Positions 1-10,463 of a DNA stretch of 64,000 bases are shown in pieces. The notes beneath the pieces were generated by a model that worked only from the letters and a program-made list of their open reading frames with translations, made no database searches and had not been told where the DNA came from. Where the stretch lies: NCBI RefSeq assembly GCF_900638025.1, contig NZ_LR134481.1, forward strand, positions 1,178,001-1,242,000, read 5' to 3'. Every line of letters begins with the position of its first letter. The stretch's first letter is position 1. Origin of the DNA: Haemophilus parainfluenzae (GTDB lineage: Bacteria > Pseudomonadota > Gammaproteobacteria > Enterobacterales > Pasteurellaceae). The position numbers and the translations under genes were made by a program.

Positions 1-428
1 GGATAAACCTTCTTAATAAGCGTGTCTAAAGAGAGTTTCCCTGCTCCCTGCGTAATTAAGATTAATAAAGTTACCACATAAATTAAGGGTAATTTATAAC
101 CATTATCACAAACGTTATAACCTGAATCGGCGTGAATGCTATACCACGCGACAGAGATTAAAATCGTTAAACTTAATGCACTAAAACGTGTTAGCACCCC
201 AAATATCAGCAAGAATGGGAAAATTAATTCAGATCCCATTGCAACGTGCCAATTAATATCGGCTGGAATAAGATTAAATGGAAAAGGAAAACGATCTTGT
301 ATTTCAGTAAACCAATTTTGACCATTCCATTTTTCTAACCCTGCCTCTAAAAATTCCCACGCAAGAAAAAAGCGTAAAATCAATAAACTCACGCCGCTGC
401 TGATACCTTGCATCTTACAATCTTTCAT
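1..428 (-). CDS. DoxX-family integral membrane protein (3' end outside window)
   Basis: This leftward reading frame is open from an ATG at 426-428 to the window edge, giving about 142 residues without a stop. The start follows an AGAGGA ribosome-binding site. The protein has about four hydrophobic segments and begins with a short hydrophilic tip followed by a helix containing FFLAWEFLEAG, a pattern typical of DoxX/DUF417-like small membrane proteins. In Haemophilus a DoxX protein of this kind is linked to MNIO-type (DUF692) metallophore peptide clusters, but no such partner is visible here; the genes to its left are outside the window. Upstream lies an IS remnant rather than an operon partner. 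Family assignment is fairly secure, function is not. Confidence 0.7.
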   Translation of the reverse strand, partial: MKDCKMQGISSGVSLLILRFFLAWEFLEAGLEKWNGQNWFTEIQDRFPFPFNLIPADINWHVAMGSELIFPFLLIFGVLTRFSALSLTILISVAWYSIHADSGYNVCDNGYKLPLIYVVTLLILITQGAGKLSLDTLIKKVY

Positions 429-587
429 TTTTTCCTCTGATTGATTACCTATTTTATGAAACTATTTAGTTCATTATGGTAGGAAATGCTTCCTAGTTAT
501 TCTATTAGTCGGAGATAAGCCTTTTTTCTTACACTTTTTTTTCAAAAAATTGAAAATATTATTTTTTATAAAAATGCAGATAACATT

Positions 588-620
588 AAGGGCAAAGATT
601 CTAATAATCTTCGCCCTTTT
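588..620. terminator. Hairpin terminator between DoxX gene and IS remnant
   Basis: A 13-bp stem with a single G-T mismatch (AAGGGCAAAGATT against AATCTTCGCCCTT) is followed by a T-rich run on the plus strand. It sits just past the 3' end of the leftward transposase fragment. The rest of 429-648 shows only AT-rich spacer and the DoxX leader. Confidence 0.6.
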
Positions 621-648
621 ATCTTTTACTGATTAATGTAGAGATCAG

Positions 649-906
<258 letters not shown>

Positions 907-1079
907 CTACACCTTGAGTTTGAAAAAATGGAAAATTGATGTGAAAAATTGCGAGGTTAAAGTTAGAATTTGAGGTAAAAGAAATGCTTTTCACAATTTT
1001 CATTCGGAAAGGCATTCAAATTTATGCGGTAAATTAGTCAATTTTCGGACTTTATGCAACTGCTACATAATACCGTAAA

Positions 1080-1214
1080 ATGGCATCAGATAGTATGAAG
1101 TCTGATAGCATGATGAAGTCTCAGGATGTGAAAATGGATAATATGAAGTCAGAAGAAATGAAAGCAAAAGAAATGAAGAAAAAAGCAAAAACAATGGGAA
1201 AAGCTAGAATGTAA
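1080..1214 (+). pseudogene. Small Met/Lys/Asp/Ser-rich repeat ORF, probable remnant
   Basis: The frame encodes 44 residues of low complexity with repeated units such as SDSMKSDSMMKS and DNMKSEEMKAKEM. This resembles the tail of the pentapeptide MXKDX-repeat proteins. An in-frame TAA lies at 1068-1070 and no ribosome-binding site precedes the ATG, so a secreted N-terminus seems to be missing. It lies about 200 bp from the truncated transposase, which makes a 5' deletion associated with the IS plausible. It could instead be a small expressed peptide. The region 909-1079 between the two contains nothing else I recognise. Confidence 0.45.
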
Positions 1215-1232
1215 TGATTTAAGCCTAAAAAG

Positions 1233-1264
1233 AAAAACTGCGGTCAATTTGACCGCAGTTTTTG
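1233..1264. terminator. Bidirectional terminator with a variant uptake word
   Basis: An 11-bp perfect stem (AAACTGCGGTC / GACCGCAGTTT) is flanked by A and T runs. It separates the small plus-strand ORF from the end of leftward cysS. The arms read AACTGCGGT, one base away from the uptake word AAGTGCGGT. Confidence 0.8.
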
Positions 1265-1277
1265 TATCAAAGTGAGA

Positions 1278-2657
1278 TTATTGTTTACGCCATGTCGTGC
1301 CGTTGGCGCCATCTTCTAACACGATACCCATTGCTGTAAGTTCATTACGTGCCGCATCTGCTGCAGTCCAATCTTTAGCGGCACGAGCTTCGTTGCGTTG
1401 TTTGATGAGCGCTTCAATTTTTGCGACTTCATCATCGTCAGAGCCAGCTTGTAAGAATTTTTCTGGATCTTGTTGAAGTAAACCTAAGATACCCGCTAAC
1501 TCACGTAAACGCGCAGCAAGACCATTGGCTTTTTCTGCATCTTCAGTTTTCAATTTATTGATTTCACGTGCCATTTCAAATAAGACAGAAAGGGCATTTG
1601 GTGTGTTGAAATCATCGTCCATGGCTTCACGGAAGGCTTCCACAAAATTTTCACCACCAAAAGCAACCGCACTTTGATCGGTGCTACGTAAAGCGGTGTA
1701 CAAACGTTCTAATGCACCTTGTGCTAAATTCAGGTTTTCTTCACTATAATTGAGTTGGCTGCGATAGTGTGCCGTTAGTAAGAAATAACGCACCGCTTCT
1801 GCATTGTAGTGGTTTAATACATCGCGGATAGTGAAGAAGTTGCCGAGGGATTTCGACATTTTTTCTTTATCTACCATAATCATGCCAGAATGGATCCAAT
1901 AATTCACATATTGGCCGCCATGAGCACAGCAAGATTGTGCAATTTCATTTTCGTGATGTGGGAACATTAAATCAGAACCACCGCCGTGAATATCAAAATG
2001 TTCACCAAGTTGTTTGCAGTTCATCGCTGAACATTCAATGTGCCAACCTGGACGACCTGCGCCCCATGGGGATGGCCAGCTCGGTTCGTTTTCTTTTGAC
2101 ATTTTCCAAAGCACGAAATCCATTGGATTTTTCTTGATTTCATTAATTTCAATTCGTGCACCGGCTTGTAATTGGTCGAGATCTTGGCGTGATAATTTGC
2201 CGTATTCTTTAAAGCTTTCCACATCAAACATCACATCGCCATTGTCTGCAACATAAGCATGACCACGTGCAATTAGTTTTTCCACAATCTCAATAATTTC
2301 AGGAATATGATGTGTCGCACGAGGCTCAAAATCAGGACGTAATACGTTTAATGCATCAAAATCTTTATACATTTCTTGCACCATACGATCTACAAGTTGA
2401 TCGCAGGTTTCTTTGTTTTCTAATGCACGTTTAATGATTTTATCGTCCACATCCGTGATATTACGCACATAAGTCAAATCGTAACCTAAAGCGCGTAAGT
2501 AGCGAGCAATCACATCAAAACACACAAAGGTACGGCCGTGGCCAATATGGCATAAATCGTAAACGGTCACGCCGCACACATACATACCCACTTTTCCTTC
2601 ATGGATAGGTTTGAACACTTCTTTTTCTCGAGTGAGGGTATTAAAGATCTTTAACAT
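1278..2657 (-). CDS. cysS: Cysteinyl-tRNA synthetase
   Basis: CysS is a cytoplasmic class I aminoacyl-tRNA synthetase that charges tRNA-Cys. The protein is 459 residues, the usual family length. It begins [13 protein letters not shown] and carries the HIGH motif as HIGHG near residue 38, the zinc-ligand region with WHIEC and HHENE near residues 205-240, and the KMSKS loop as KMSKSLGN near 270. An upstream in-frame ATG would add 11 residues, but the AGAAGAG ribosome-binding site and the conserved N-terminus favour 2657. It ends against a hairpin at 1233-1264 and is divergent from ppiB. All catalytic motifs look intact. Confidence 0.97.
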   Translation of the reverse strand: MLKIFNTLTREKEVFKPIHEGKVGMYVCGVTVYDLCHIGHGRTFVCFDVIARYLRALGYDLTYVRNITDVDDKIIKRALENKETCDQLVDRMVQEMYKDFDALNVLRPDFEPRATHHIPEIIEIVEKLIARGHAYVADNGDVMFDVESFKEYGKLSRQDLDQLQAGARIEINEIKKNPMDFVLWKMSKENEPSWPSPWGAGRPGWHIECSAMNCKQLGEHFDIHGGGSDLMFPHHENEIAQSCCAHGGQYVNYWIHSGMIMVDKEKMSKSLGNFFTIRDVLNHYNAEAVRYFLLTAHYRSQLNYSEENLNLAQGALERLYTALRSTDQSAVAFGGENFVEAFREAMDDDFNTPNALSVLFEMAREINKLKTEDAEKANGLAARLRELAGILGLLQQDPEKFLQAGSDDDEVAKIEALIKQRNEARAAKDWTAADAARNELTAMGIVLEDGANGTTWRKQ

Positions 2658-2763
2658 ATTTTTTCTCTTCTGATTGGAATCCGACCGCACTTTTTCTGCT
2701 CATGGTGGCACTTTCTCGCCATTTGTGGAATAATGAATGCCTTATTTTCAAGAGGAAAACAAC

Positions 2764-3273
2764 ATGGTTACATTACACACAAATTTTGGCGATATTAAAA
2801 TTAAACTTGATTTTGATAAAGCGCCAATCACCGCAGAAAACTTTTTAAATTATTGTAAAAACGGTTTCTATAATAACACAATTTTCCACCGTGTTATTGA
2901 TGGATTTATGATCCAAGGTGGTGGTATGGAAAGCGGAATGCGTGAAAAAGCAACAAACGCACCGATCCAAAATGAAGCAAACAATCGTTTAAGCAATAAA
3001 CGTGGCACAATCGCCATGGCGCGTACCTCTGATCCACATTCTGCAACGGCACAATTCTTCATTAATGTGGCAGATAATGACTTCTTAAACTACCGTTCAA
3101 AAGAGATGTTTGGCCGCGAAGTGGTACAAGAATGGGGTTATGCCGTATTCGGTGAAGTGGTAGAAGGCATGGATGTGGTTGATAAAATCAAGACAGTAAA
3201 AACCGGTAATAAAGGTTTCCACCAAGACGTTCCAACAGAAGATGTGGTGATTACATCCGTTTCTGTCGAATAA
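2764..3273 (+). CDS. ppiB: Peptidyl-prolyl cis-trans isomerase B (cyclophilin)
   Basis: This is a 169-residue single-domain cyclophilin without a signal peptide, so the cytoplasmic PpiB type, which speeds proline isomerisation in folding proteins. Signature blocks are [13 protein letters not shown] (the catalytic Arg is in FHRV), [17 protein letters not shown] and [12 protein letters not shown]. The start at 2764 follows an AAGAGG ribosome-binding site; an earlier in-frame ATG at 2737 lacks one and extends beyond the conserved N-terminus. It is divergent from cysS, and both promoters share the short gap, which also holds an uptake word near 2683. A hairpin terminator follows. Confidence 0.96.
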   Translation: MVTLHTNFGDIKIKLDFDKAPITAENFLNYCKNGFYNNTIFHRVIDGFMIQGGGMESGMREKATNAPIQNEANNRLSNKRGTIAMARTSDPHSATAQFFINVADNDFLNYRSKEMFGREVVQEWGYAVFGEVVEGMDVVDKIKTVKTGNKGFHQDVPTEDVVITSVSVE

Positions 3274-3280
3274 TTAATTC

Positions 3281-3313
3281 GGTGTGTGGATGCGTAATCT
3301 ACACACCTTTTTC
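3281..3313 (+). terminator. Terminator of ppiB
   Basis: The arms GGTGTGT and ACACACC enclose a 13-base loop and are followed by six T residues, 8 bases after the ppiB stop codon. Confidence 0.7.
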
Positions 3314-3330
3314 TTAAGTGAAATAACGCG

Positions 3331-4119
3331 ATGCCTTTCTTCGATACTCATACCCACCTTGATTATCTTCATCATGACACTGGTGAGTCATTAGCTCAGC
3401 TCGTGGATAACGCTAAGCAAGCTGATGTGCAGAAAATCTTGATTGTGGCGGTAAAAGAGTCGGATTTTAAAACAATCCAAAATATGACCGCACTTTTTCC
3501 TGAGCATCTTTATTGTGGGCTTGGGTTGCATCCTCTTTATATCAAAGAGCATCAAGAGCATGATTTAGAGATATTGGATGCGGCATTATCTGGTCGTAAT
3601 CAAAATTGTACAGCCGTAGCAGAAATAGGCTTAGAATGTGCGATTCCAGATTTATTGACGGATGAATTATGGCAAAAACAACAACACTTTCTGGAGAGTC
3701 AGCTTTATTTAGCGAAGAAATATAATCTTTCTGTGAACTTGCATAGCAGAAAATCTCATGAGCAATTATTCCGTTTTTTAAAACAAGCCAATTTACCAAA
3801 ATGTGGTGTCGTGCATGGTTTTTCTGGAAGTTATGATCAAGCAAAACGATTTGTGGATTTAGGCTATAAAATTGGCGTAGGCGGCACGATTACTTATGAA
3901 CGCGCGAATAAAACACGCCAAGCGATTGCGAAGTTACCGTTAGAGGCGTTGGTGTTAGAAACAGATACACCAGATATGCCCGTATTTGGCTTTCAAGGGC
4001 AACCTAATCGACCGGAGCGGATTGTTCACACCTTTGAAGTGTTATGCCGTTTAAGAAGTGAAAATGCTGAAGTGATTAAAGAAACGGCTTGGCAGAATAG
4101 CTTAACATTATTCGGTTAA
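3331..4119 (+). CDS. yjjV: TatD-family metal-dependent hydrolase (YjjV type)
   Basis: The 262-residue protein is a TIM-barrel amidohydrolase of the TatD nuclease family. Metal-binding motifs are visible in order: the N-terminal HTHLD, the AEIGLE strand, NLHSRKS, VHGFSG and ETDTPD near the C-terminus. TatD relatives are magnesium-dependent deoxyribonucleases; the substrate of the YjjV branch is less certain. It follows the ppiB terminator and converges with nrdG, the two stop regions overlapping by 4 bases. The symbol rests on similarity to the E. coli paralogue rather than on any operon context. Confidence 0.85.
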   Translation: MPFFDTHTHLDYLHHDTGESLAQLVDNAKQADVQKILIVAVKESDFKTIQNMTALFPEHLYCGLGLHPLYIKEHQEHDLEILDAALSGRNQNCTAVAEIGLECAIPDLLTDELWQKQQHFLESQLYLAKKYNLSVNLHSRKSHEQLFRFLKQANLPKCGVVHGFSGSYDQAKRFVDLGYKIGVGGTITYERANKTRQAIAKLPLEALVLETDTPDMPVFGFQGQPNRPERIVHTFEVLCRLRSENAEVIKETAWQNSLTLFG

Positions 4120-4583
4120 ACCTTGAAACGGTAAATCACTTGATTGGCTGAACCGCGCCAAACTAAGCTTGGGTCAGCCTGTTCTTGTATAAATTTCCCA
4201 TCAATAAGCACGTCAATATAAGGCAACATTTGACGTTGATAATCATCAAGTTCATCCAGTTTATATCCCGTCCACACCCAAATATCCTTATCAGGACATT
4301 CTTTTTTGACACGTTGAACAAAAGGAAGTAAGGCTTCGACATTACGAGGATGCATCGGATCTCCACCAGAAAGCGTGAGCCCTTGACGTTTAATGCGCGT
4401 ATCTTTTAAATCATTGATGATCTGTTGTTCCATCGCTTCATCAAATAATACGCCATTATCAAAAGACCAGCTCTTTTGGTTGTAGCAACCACGGCAACCA
4501 TGCGTACAACCGCTAACGAAAAGGGTACAACGGGTGCCTTCGCCATTTACAACATCGGTAGGGTAGTATTGGAGATAGTTCAT
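4116..4583 (-). CDS. nrdG: Anaerobic ribonucleoside-triphosphate reductase activating enzyme
   Basis: NrdG is a small radical-SAM enzyme that installs the glycyl radical on NrdD for oxygen-free dNTP synthesis. The 155-residue protein has the radical-SAM cysteine triad CTHGCRGC (Cys26, Cys30, Cys33), then TLSGGDP, a SAM-binding glycine stretch. Its partner nrdD lies about 9.5 kb away at 14114-16240 instead of next to it. The 3' end overlaps the convergent yjjV by 4 bases. I see no convincing FNR or NrdR site directly upstream, only an uptake word near 4598. Confidence 0.95.
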   Translation of the reverse strand: MNYLQYYPTDVVNGEGTRCTLFVSGCTHGCRGCYNQKSWSFDNGVLFDEAMEQQIINDLKDTRIKRQGLTLSGGDPMHPRNVEALLPFVQRVKKECPDKDIWVWTGYKLDELDDYQRQMLPYIDVLIDGKFIQEQADPSLVWRGSANQVIYRFKV

Positions 4584-4645
4584 GGTTTTACCTTAAAAGT
4601 GCGGTTGATTTTCTCGTCAAATTCACCGAATTGATAAATTAACCT

Positions 4646-4674
4646 TTGCAATACAGAGCCAATTCTTGCATAAT
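4646..4674 (+). promoter_or_regulatory. Sigma-70 promoter of the 4.5S RNA gene
   Basis: TTGCAA (4646-4651) and CATAAT (4669-4674) are separated by 17 bases. Transcription from about 4681 would give a 5' leader of roughly 23 bases before the mature RNA, comparable to the RNase P-processed leader of E. coli ffs. Confidence 0.6.
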
Positions 4675-4703
4675 AGCCCACCTAATCGCATTGCGATATC
4701 AAT

Positions 4704-4816
4704 GGAAATCTTCTCGGTCTCTCGCAACGGTGTCCGGTTTACTCGGTCAGGTTCGGAAGAAAGCAGCCAAAGTCGGAATTTCTGTGTGCCGAGAATAAGC
4801 TGGGAAGATTTCCACC
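4704..4816 (+). ncRNA. ffs: 4.5S signal recognition particle RNA
   Basis: This is the RNA scaffold of the bacterial SRP, binding Ffh to target nascent membrane proteins. The conserved apical hairpin is explicit: GGTCAGGTTCGGAA and AGAAAGCAGCCA, closely matching the E. coli core including the tetraloop and the symmetric and asymmetric loops. The ends pair, GGAAATCTTC at 4704 with GAAGATTTCC ending at 4813, giving the usual hairpin of about 112 bases. A good promoter precedes it. Open frames overlapping it are coincidental. Confidence 0.95.
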
Positions 4817-4835
4817 CAACTTATCCTTCCTTGTT

Positions 4836-6566
4836 TTACACACGCTCCACTAATTGTTTGAAGAACCCTTTTTCTAATTGCAATAATTCTGCATAAGTGC
4901 CTTTTTCAATTAGCTTCGCTTCATCAATCACAAAAAGTTCATCAAATTGCTCGATCGCCGTTAAGCGGTGAGTCACCATAATTAAGGTTTTATTTTCAGC
5001 ATGGGCAAGAATCAAACGCAGAATTTGGCGTTCAGTTTCGCGATCTAAACCTTCAGTTGGCTCATCTAATAATAAAATTGGCGCATCATTAAGCAGAATA
5101 CGAGCCAAGCCTAAACGACGTTGTTCTCCACCAGAAAGTGGACGGCCACCATCACCTAGCCAAATATCTAAGCCTTGTTCTTGTTCCAACAATTTGCCTA
5201 AACCAACTTGATTTAACACCTCGATCATTTTTTCATCTGAAATATTGACCGCACTTGCGAATTGCAGATTTTGACGAAGTGTATCGCTAAATACATGAAC
5301 ACGTTGTGTTAAAAAGCAGAATTGGCTGCGTAATGTGTCTTCTGCGTAATCGGCAATCGGTTTTCCAGCAAGGAATAATTCTCCTTGATTGGCATCATAA
5401 TTACGCACTAAAAGTTGTAATAGCGTGGATTTTCCGCTGCCTGTTTTACCTAAAATAGCGACTTTTTTACCTTTTTGAATGGTTAAATTCAAATTCTCTA
5501 AAGCACGATTTTGACGTTCAGGATAAGTGAAAGAAAGATCTTTGGCTTCAATTAATGTTATGGCGTTTTGATCGAACTCCGCTTTGCCACTAAAGGTCAC
5601 TAATGGTTGTTGCTCGATAATATCTGTCACGCGTTCAGCTGAAGCAATGACTTGACCGATGTGCAAGAACGCAGAACCTAATGGCATTAAGATTTCAAAT
5701 GAAGCTAAGGCCGCAAAAGTGAAGAGTGCAATAAACGCCATGCGATATTCATCGTTACCAAACTCCGCTTGTGAGCTAAACCACAACATTGCGGCAATAA
5801 TTAAGCCATTTAAAAAGAGTGAAAGTGCGGTTGAAAATCCACTTAAATTGGCTTCTTTTTGTTGGTCTGCTTGCCAATTGGCTTCAGTTTTAGCCATGTT
5901 ATCTTTCAATTTATCTTCGGCATTAAAGAGCAATAATTCCGCTTGAGCTTGGATAAATTCTAAGAATTGTGTGCGATAAAGTGCACGTGAATGCACGAGT
6001 TTATCGCCAAATTTTTTACCCAGTTGGTAGAAAACGGTTGGAATGACGAATACTAATAAAAGCAGGCTCGCACCTAGACCTAAGGCTAAAGGTGCATTGA
6101 CAAAACTTAGGCCAATACACATGACTAAAATCACAAAAATAGCCGTAATAAATGGCGCAATTAAGCGAAGATAAAGGCTATCTAGGGTATCTACATCAGA
6201 CACTAAGCGGTTTAATAAATCGCTGTTACGGTAGCGATTTAACACAGCAGGACTTAATGGAATAATTTTCTCAAAAACTTGTACCCGTAATTTAGCCAAA
6301 ATGCGGAAAGTCGCATCGTGTGTCACCAACTTTTCAAAATAACGGAAAAGGGTACGGCCAATGGCAAGCCCACGCACAGAAGCAGATGGATAGAAGAAAT
6401 TAAACAATGTGCCAAGACCCGCAATGGCCGTTGCCGCTAAAAACCAACCCGATGTGGTCAGCAAGCCTATGCTAGATGCAAGGCCGGTAATCATTAAAAC
6501 CAAGCCTAAAAATAAAGGCAACTTGGCAAATTTAAATAAACGTAAAAAGGGAAGTAAAGCACACAT
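4836..6566 (-). CDS. cydC: Heterodimeric ABC exporter CydDC, subunit CydC
   Basis: CydC pairs with CydD in the inner membrane; the complex exports thiols (cysteine, glutathione) and is needed for cytochrome bd assembly. The 576-residue protein has an N-terminal six-helix membrane domain (about 1-310) and a C-terminal ATPase: Walker A GKTGSGKST near residue 375, signature LSGGEQRR near 479, Walker B ILLLDEPT near 494. Its ATG shares one base with the cydD stop (TAATG), so the two are translationally coupled. It closes a leftward run cnoX-like, trxB, cydD, cydC, which links thiol redox genes with bd oxidase assembly. Confidence 0.95.
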   Translation of the reverse strand: MCALLPFLRLFKFAKLPLFLGLVLMITGLASSIGLLTTSGWFLAATAIAGLGTLFNFFYPSASVRGLAIGRTLFRYFEKLVTHDATFRILAKLRVQVFEKIIPLSPAVLNRYRNSDLLNRLVSDVDTLDSLYLRLIAPFITAIFVILVMCIGLSFVNAPLALGLGASLLLLVFVIPTVFYQLGKKFGDKLVHSRALYRTQFLEFIQAQAELLLFNAEDKLKDNMAKTEANWQADQQKEANLSGFSTALSLFLNGLIIAAMLWFSSQAEFGNDEYRMAFIALFTFAALASFEILMPLGSAFLHIGQVIASAERVTDIIEQQPLVTFSGKAEFDQNAITLIEAKDLSFTYPERQNRALENLNLTIQKGKKVAILGKTGSGKSTLLQLLVRNYDANQGELFLAGKPIADYAEDTLRSQFCFLTQRVHVFSDTLRQNLQFASAVNISDEKMIEVLNQVGLGKLLEQEQGLDIWLGDGGRPLSGGEQRRLGLARILLNDAPILLLDEPTEGLDRETERQILRLILAHAENKTLIMVTHRLTAIEQFDELFVIDEAKLIEKGTYAELLQLEKGFFKQLVERV

Positions 6567-8326
6567 TATTGAATGTCCTCTTTTCGTTGAGCCAATAATT
6601 CGGCAAAGAAGCCTTGATCTTTTAATTGGTTGAAATGCCCTTGTTGAACAATTTGACCTTCTTGCATCACAAAAATATTGTCACATTGTTTTAGATCTTC
6701 AATACGGTGTGTGATCATTAAGGTCGTTTGGTTATGGCTCATTTCTGCAAGGGCAGCAAGTACCAGATTTTCAGACTGAGCATCCAGGCTAGCTGTTGGC
6801 TCATCGAGTAATAATAAATTGCCTTTGCGTAGTAAAGCGCGAGCGATCGCTAAGCGTTGAGCTTGGCCTACGGATACACCAATCCCACCATCTTTAATTT
6901 CGCTATCCAAGCCTAATTTATCGGTAAACTCTTTCGCTTGAGCAGAAATCAAGGCTTGCTCAATTTGCTCATCAGTTGCTTGAATATCACCTAAAAGTAG
7001 ATTTTCTTTGATGCTGCCTTGTAGCAGTAATGGATTTTGACCTACCCACGCAATTTGTTTTCGCCAGTCGCTTAAACGGCTTTGATTAAGTTCTACACCG
7101 TTAATTTTTAAGCTGCCTTCATAAGGCAAGAAACCGAGTAATACATTGATTAAAGAGGTTTTTCCTGCACCACTTTGGCCCACAAGGGCAATATGGCTTT
7201 CTTTCGGGATATGGAATGAAAGAGGCTTCGTTAATGGTTGACCTTGTGGAGAAAGCGCCACTAAATTTTCAGCTTGAATTTCGACCGCACTTTGTGCTGG
7301 AATTTGTTCATTCCCTTGATGCGCAATTAAATAATCCGCTTCTAAGAAATCGACAATGGCATCAGCAGCACCAATACCTGCGGCACGATCGTGGTAGTAA
7401 GTCCCAAGATCACGCAATGGTTGATAAAACTCTGGTGCCAGAATTAAGCAGAAAAAGCCGGTAAATAAAGTCAGCGTGGTGCCATAAGTACCAAATTCGA
7501 CTTGACCTAAATAGCTAAAACCAAAATACACCGCCATTAAAGCAATGGAAATTGAGGTGAAAAACTCTAACACGGCAGAAGAGAGAAACGCCATTTTAAG
7601 TACGGTCATGGTCGTTTCACGGAAGTCTTCCGTTGTACTTTCAATATGTTGTGTTTGTTCTGAAGTGCGGTTGAAAAGACGCAAGGTTTCTAAACCGCGT
7701 AAGCGATCCAAGAATTGTGCACTTAAGCGAGAAAGGGTTGCCATATTTTTTTGGCTGCTGTCTGCTGCCGCCATTCCAACTAGAATCATGAAAATGGGTA
7801 CAAGCGGTGCTGTGACCATCAAAATCAATCCAGCCGCCCAGTTGAGTGGGAATACGGCAATTAAGATCACCAGTGGTACAATGGCTGACAAACTTTGTTG
7901 TGGTAAGAAACGCGCATAGAAGTTATGCAGATTTTCCACTTGTTCAAGCATGATACTTGCCCAGCTACCGGCTGGTTTATTATTGATAGTCGCAGGTCCC
8001 ACTTGGTGGATTTTGTCTAAGATCTTTTGGCGCATATGGTTGCGCAGTAATCGACCTGCTTTAAAGCCAATTTTTTCGCGTAGCCATAAAATGACCGCAC
8101 GCAAAGCAAAAGTAATGATTAACGCAATAAAATATGGAACCAGTTCAGCGCGATCGACATTTTGCATAATGAGCTTGTCGAGCAATGTCGCAAGAAAATA
8201 GGTTTGAGCCACAAGAATTAAGGAAGAAAGTGTGGCAAGGGCAATATTGGTGCGCATTAATTTTTTAACAGGTTGCTGTTGCGCACGAAGCCATTTTTGT
8301 AAATATTTTTGGCGAAGTTTGTCCAT
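6566..8326 (-). CDS. cydD: Heterodimeric ABC exporter CydDC, subunit CydD
   Basis: This is the partner of CydC, 586 residues with membrane helices in the first 330 and an ATPase domain behind. Walker A is GQSGAGKTS near residue 385 and Walker B is LLLLDEPT. The signature is the degenerate VSVGQAQR near 485, the form usual for CydD, where the two ATP sites of the dimer are not equivalent. The stop codon overlaps the cydC start by one base. Three uptake words lie within the two cyd genes or their junction area. Spacing to trxB is 117 bases and contains a hairpin, so trxB and cydDC may be partly separate transcripts. Confidence 0.95.
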   Translation of the reverse strand: MDKLRQKYLQKWLRAQQQPVKKLMRTNIALATLSSLILVAQTYFLATLLDKLIMQNVDRAELVPYFIALIITFALRAVILWLREKIGFKAGRLLRNHMRQKILDKIHQVGPATINNKPAGSWASIMLEQVENLHNFYARFLPQQSLSAIVPLVILIAVFPLNWAAGLILMVTAPLVPIFMILVGMAAADSSQKNMATLSRLSAQFLDRLRGLETLRLFNRTSEQTQHIESTTEDFRETTMTVLKMAFLSSAVLEFFTSISIALMAVYFGFSYLGQVEFGTYGTTLTLFTGFFCLILAPEFYQPLRDLGTYYHDRAAGIGAADAIVDFLEADYLIAHQGNEQIPAQSAVEIQAENLVALSPQGQPLTKPLSFHIPKESHIALVGQSGAGKTSLINVLLGFLPYEGSLKINGVELNQSRLSDWRKQIAWVGQNPLLLQGSIKENLLLGDIQATDEQIEQALISAQAKEFTDKLGLDSEIKDGGIGVSVGQAQRLAIARALLRKGNLLLLDEPTASLDAQSENLVLAALAEMSHNQTTLMITHRIEDLKQCDNIFVMQEGQIVQQGHFNQLKDQGFFAELLAQRKEDIQ

Positions 8327-8388
8327 TGTTTTTATTTATCCTAGGATAGGATGAGTTGGCTGGAGGATTAAAAAACCTACCTTTGAAA

Positions 8389-8424
8389 AATAATAGGTGC
8401 GTGAAACCTTGTTTTACGCACCTT
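8389..8424 (-). terminator. Terminator of trxB
   Basis: AGGTGCGT (8395-8402) pairs with ACGCACCT (8416-8423). On the minus strand the hairpin is followed by ATTATTTTTC. It lies 20 bases after the trxB stop and would attenuate read-through into cydDC. Confidence 0.65.
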
Positions 8425-8443
8425 ACATGAGAATTTAGCGCAC

Positions 8444-9448
<1,005 letters not shown>

Positions 9449-9486
9449 TTATAAAGCCTTCATGCATAAAAAAATAGTTGATCGTA

Positions 9487-10344
9487 TTAGTAAAGCAATG
9501 CATACAGCAATCGGCGATATTTATTGGTGATAGGATCTGCATTGCCAATGGCTGATAAAATAGCTAAAAACTGTTGCTTCACTTCACCGTTTTCCGCAGA
9601 AAGATCTTGTTTAAGAATGCTAAATAATAAATCTAATGCTTCTTCGTTTCGATTGGCTTGATGTAGCTGAACTGCCAATTTCAATGCAATTTCAGGCGTT
9701 GGATTTTTCGCATAATCCGCTTGTAATTGCTGAATTTCTGGCGTATCGGCCGCTTTAATTAAAAGCTCAATCTGCGCTTGTAAGCCATGCCAACGACTGT
9801 CGCGATCCTGAATCGGAATTTGCGCTAAAATATCTGATGCAGGCTCCGTTTTTTTCATGGCGATATAGGTTTCCGCATAAAGTAATGCCACATCGCTGTT
9901 TTTCTTATCCGAAAGCTCCCAGGCTTCTTTCAGTAATGGAAGAGCAGAGTCGTAATCTTCCACTTGTAAAAAATCCAAGGCTTTTTGGAATTTTAAATCT
10001 TCTTCTTTTGGCAAAATGGCGCTTAAACGTTGTAATAAGCTGGTTTCATCTAATGTGCCAGGGAAGGCATCTAATGCTTGTGCCTCTTTAAAAAGGTAGG
10101 TCGTTGGCAACGCTTGAATACGAAATTGTGCGGCAAGCATTTGCTCCGTTTCACAATTGACTAAGCCGAGAATAAATTGCCCTTGGTGTTGTTCTGCAAC
10201 ACGTTTTAGGACTTTTGCAAAATCAGCTGATTCTTTATGGCTTGGTGCATAAAAGTTAATGACAAGCGGGGTTTCAACAGAACGTTGCAACGTTTCGGTA
10301 AGATTTTGTTCGTTGAGTTCAACTAAAAAAGGTAAATCTGCCAT
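9487..10344 (-). CDS. CnoX/YbbN-like thioredoxin-fold TPR co-chaperone
   Basis: The 285-residue protein has an N-terminal thioredoxin fold (about 1-110) followed by tetratricopeptide-like helices to the C-terminus, the layout of E. coli CnoX (YbbN), a holdase that delivers clients to GroEL and DnaK. The usual WCGPC active site is replaced by APSHKES near residue 35, so no disulfide chemistry is expected at that place. This agrees with the known loss of oxidoreductase activity in YbbN proteins. It is the first gene of the leftward run leading into trxB and cydDC. Confidence 0.85.
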   Translation of the reverse strand: MADLPFLVELNEQNLTETLQRSVETPLVINFYAPSHKESADFAKVLKRVAEQHQGQFILGLVNCETEQMLAAQFRIQALPTTYLFKEAQALDAFPGTLDETSLLQRLSAILPKEEDLKFQKALDFLQVEDYDSALPLLKEAWELSDKKNSDVALLYAETYIAMKKTEPASDILAQIPIQDRDSRWHGLQAQIELLIKAADTPEIQQLQADYAKNPTPEIALKLAVQLHQANRNEEALDLLFSILKQDLSAENGEVKQQFLAILSAIGNADPITNKYRRLLYALLY

Positions 10345-10425
10345 TTTTATTCCTTGATAAATGGAAAATGATGCCTGATTTTAACAAAGTGCGGTCAGTT
10401 TTAGAAATATTTTACAGGAAAAGAA

Positions 10426-10448
10426 AAGGGCAGTGTTAATCTGCCCTT
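10426..10448 (-). terminator. Terminator of the NCS2 permease gene
   Basis: AAGGGCAG pairs with CTGCCCTT over a 7-base loop, followed on the minus strand by a T-rich stretch. It lies 16 bases past the permease stop. Confidence 0.7.
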
Positions 10449-10463
10449 ATTCGCTATCTATTT

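Noticed and set aside
136-321. Plus-strand frame of 61 codons at the left end
   Set aside because: It is antisense to the DoxX-family gene, whose hydrophobic pattern and ribosome-binding site are convincing.
4666-4896. Plus-strand open frame of 76 codons
   Set aside because: It overlaps the 4.5S RNA gene and the end of cydC; its translation has no family features.
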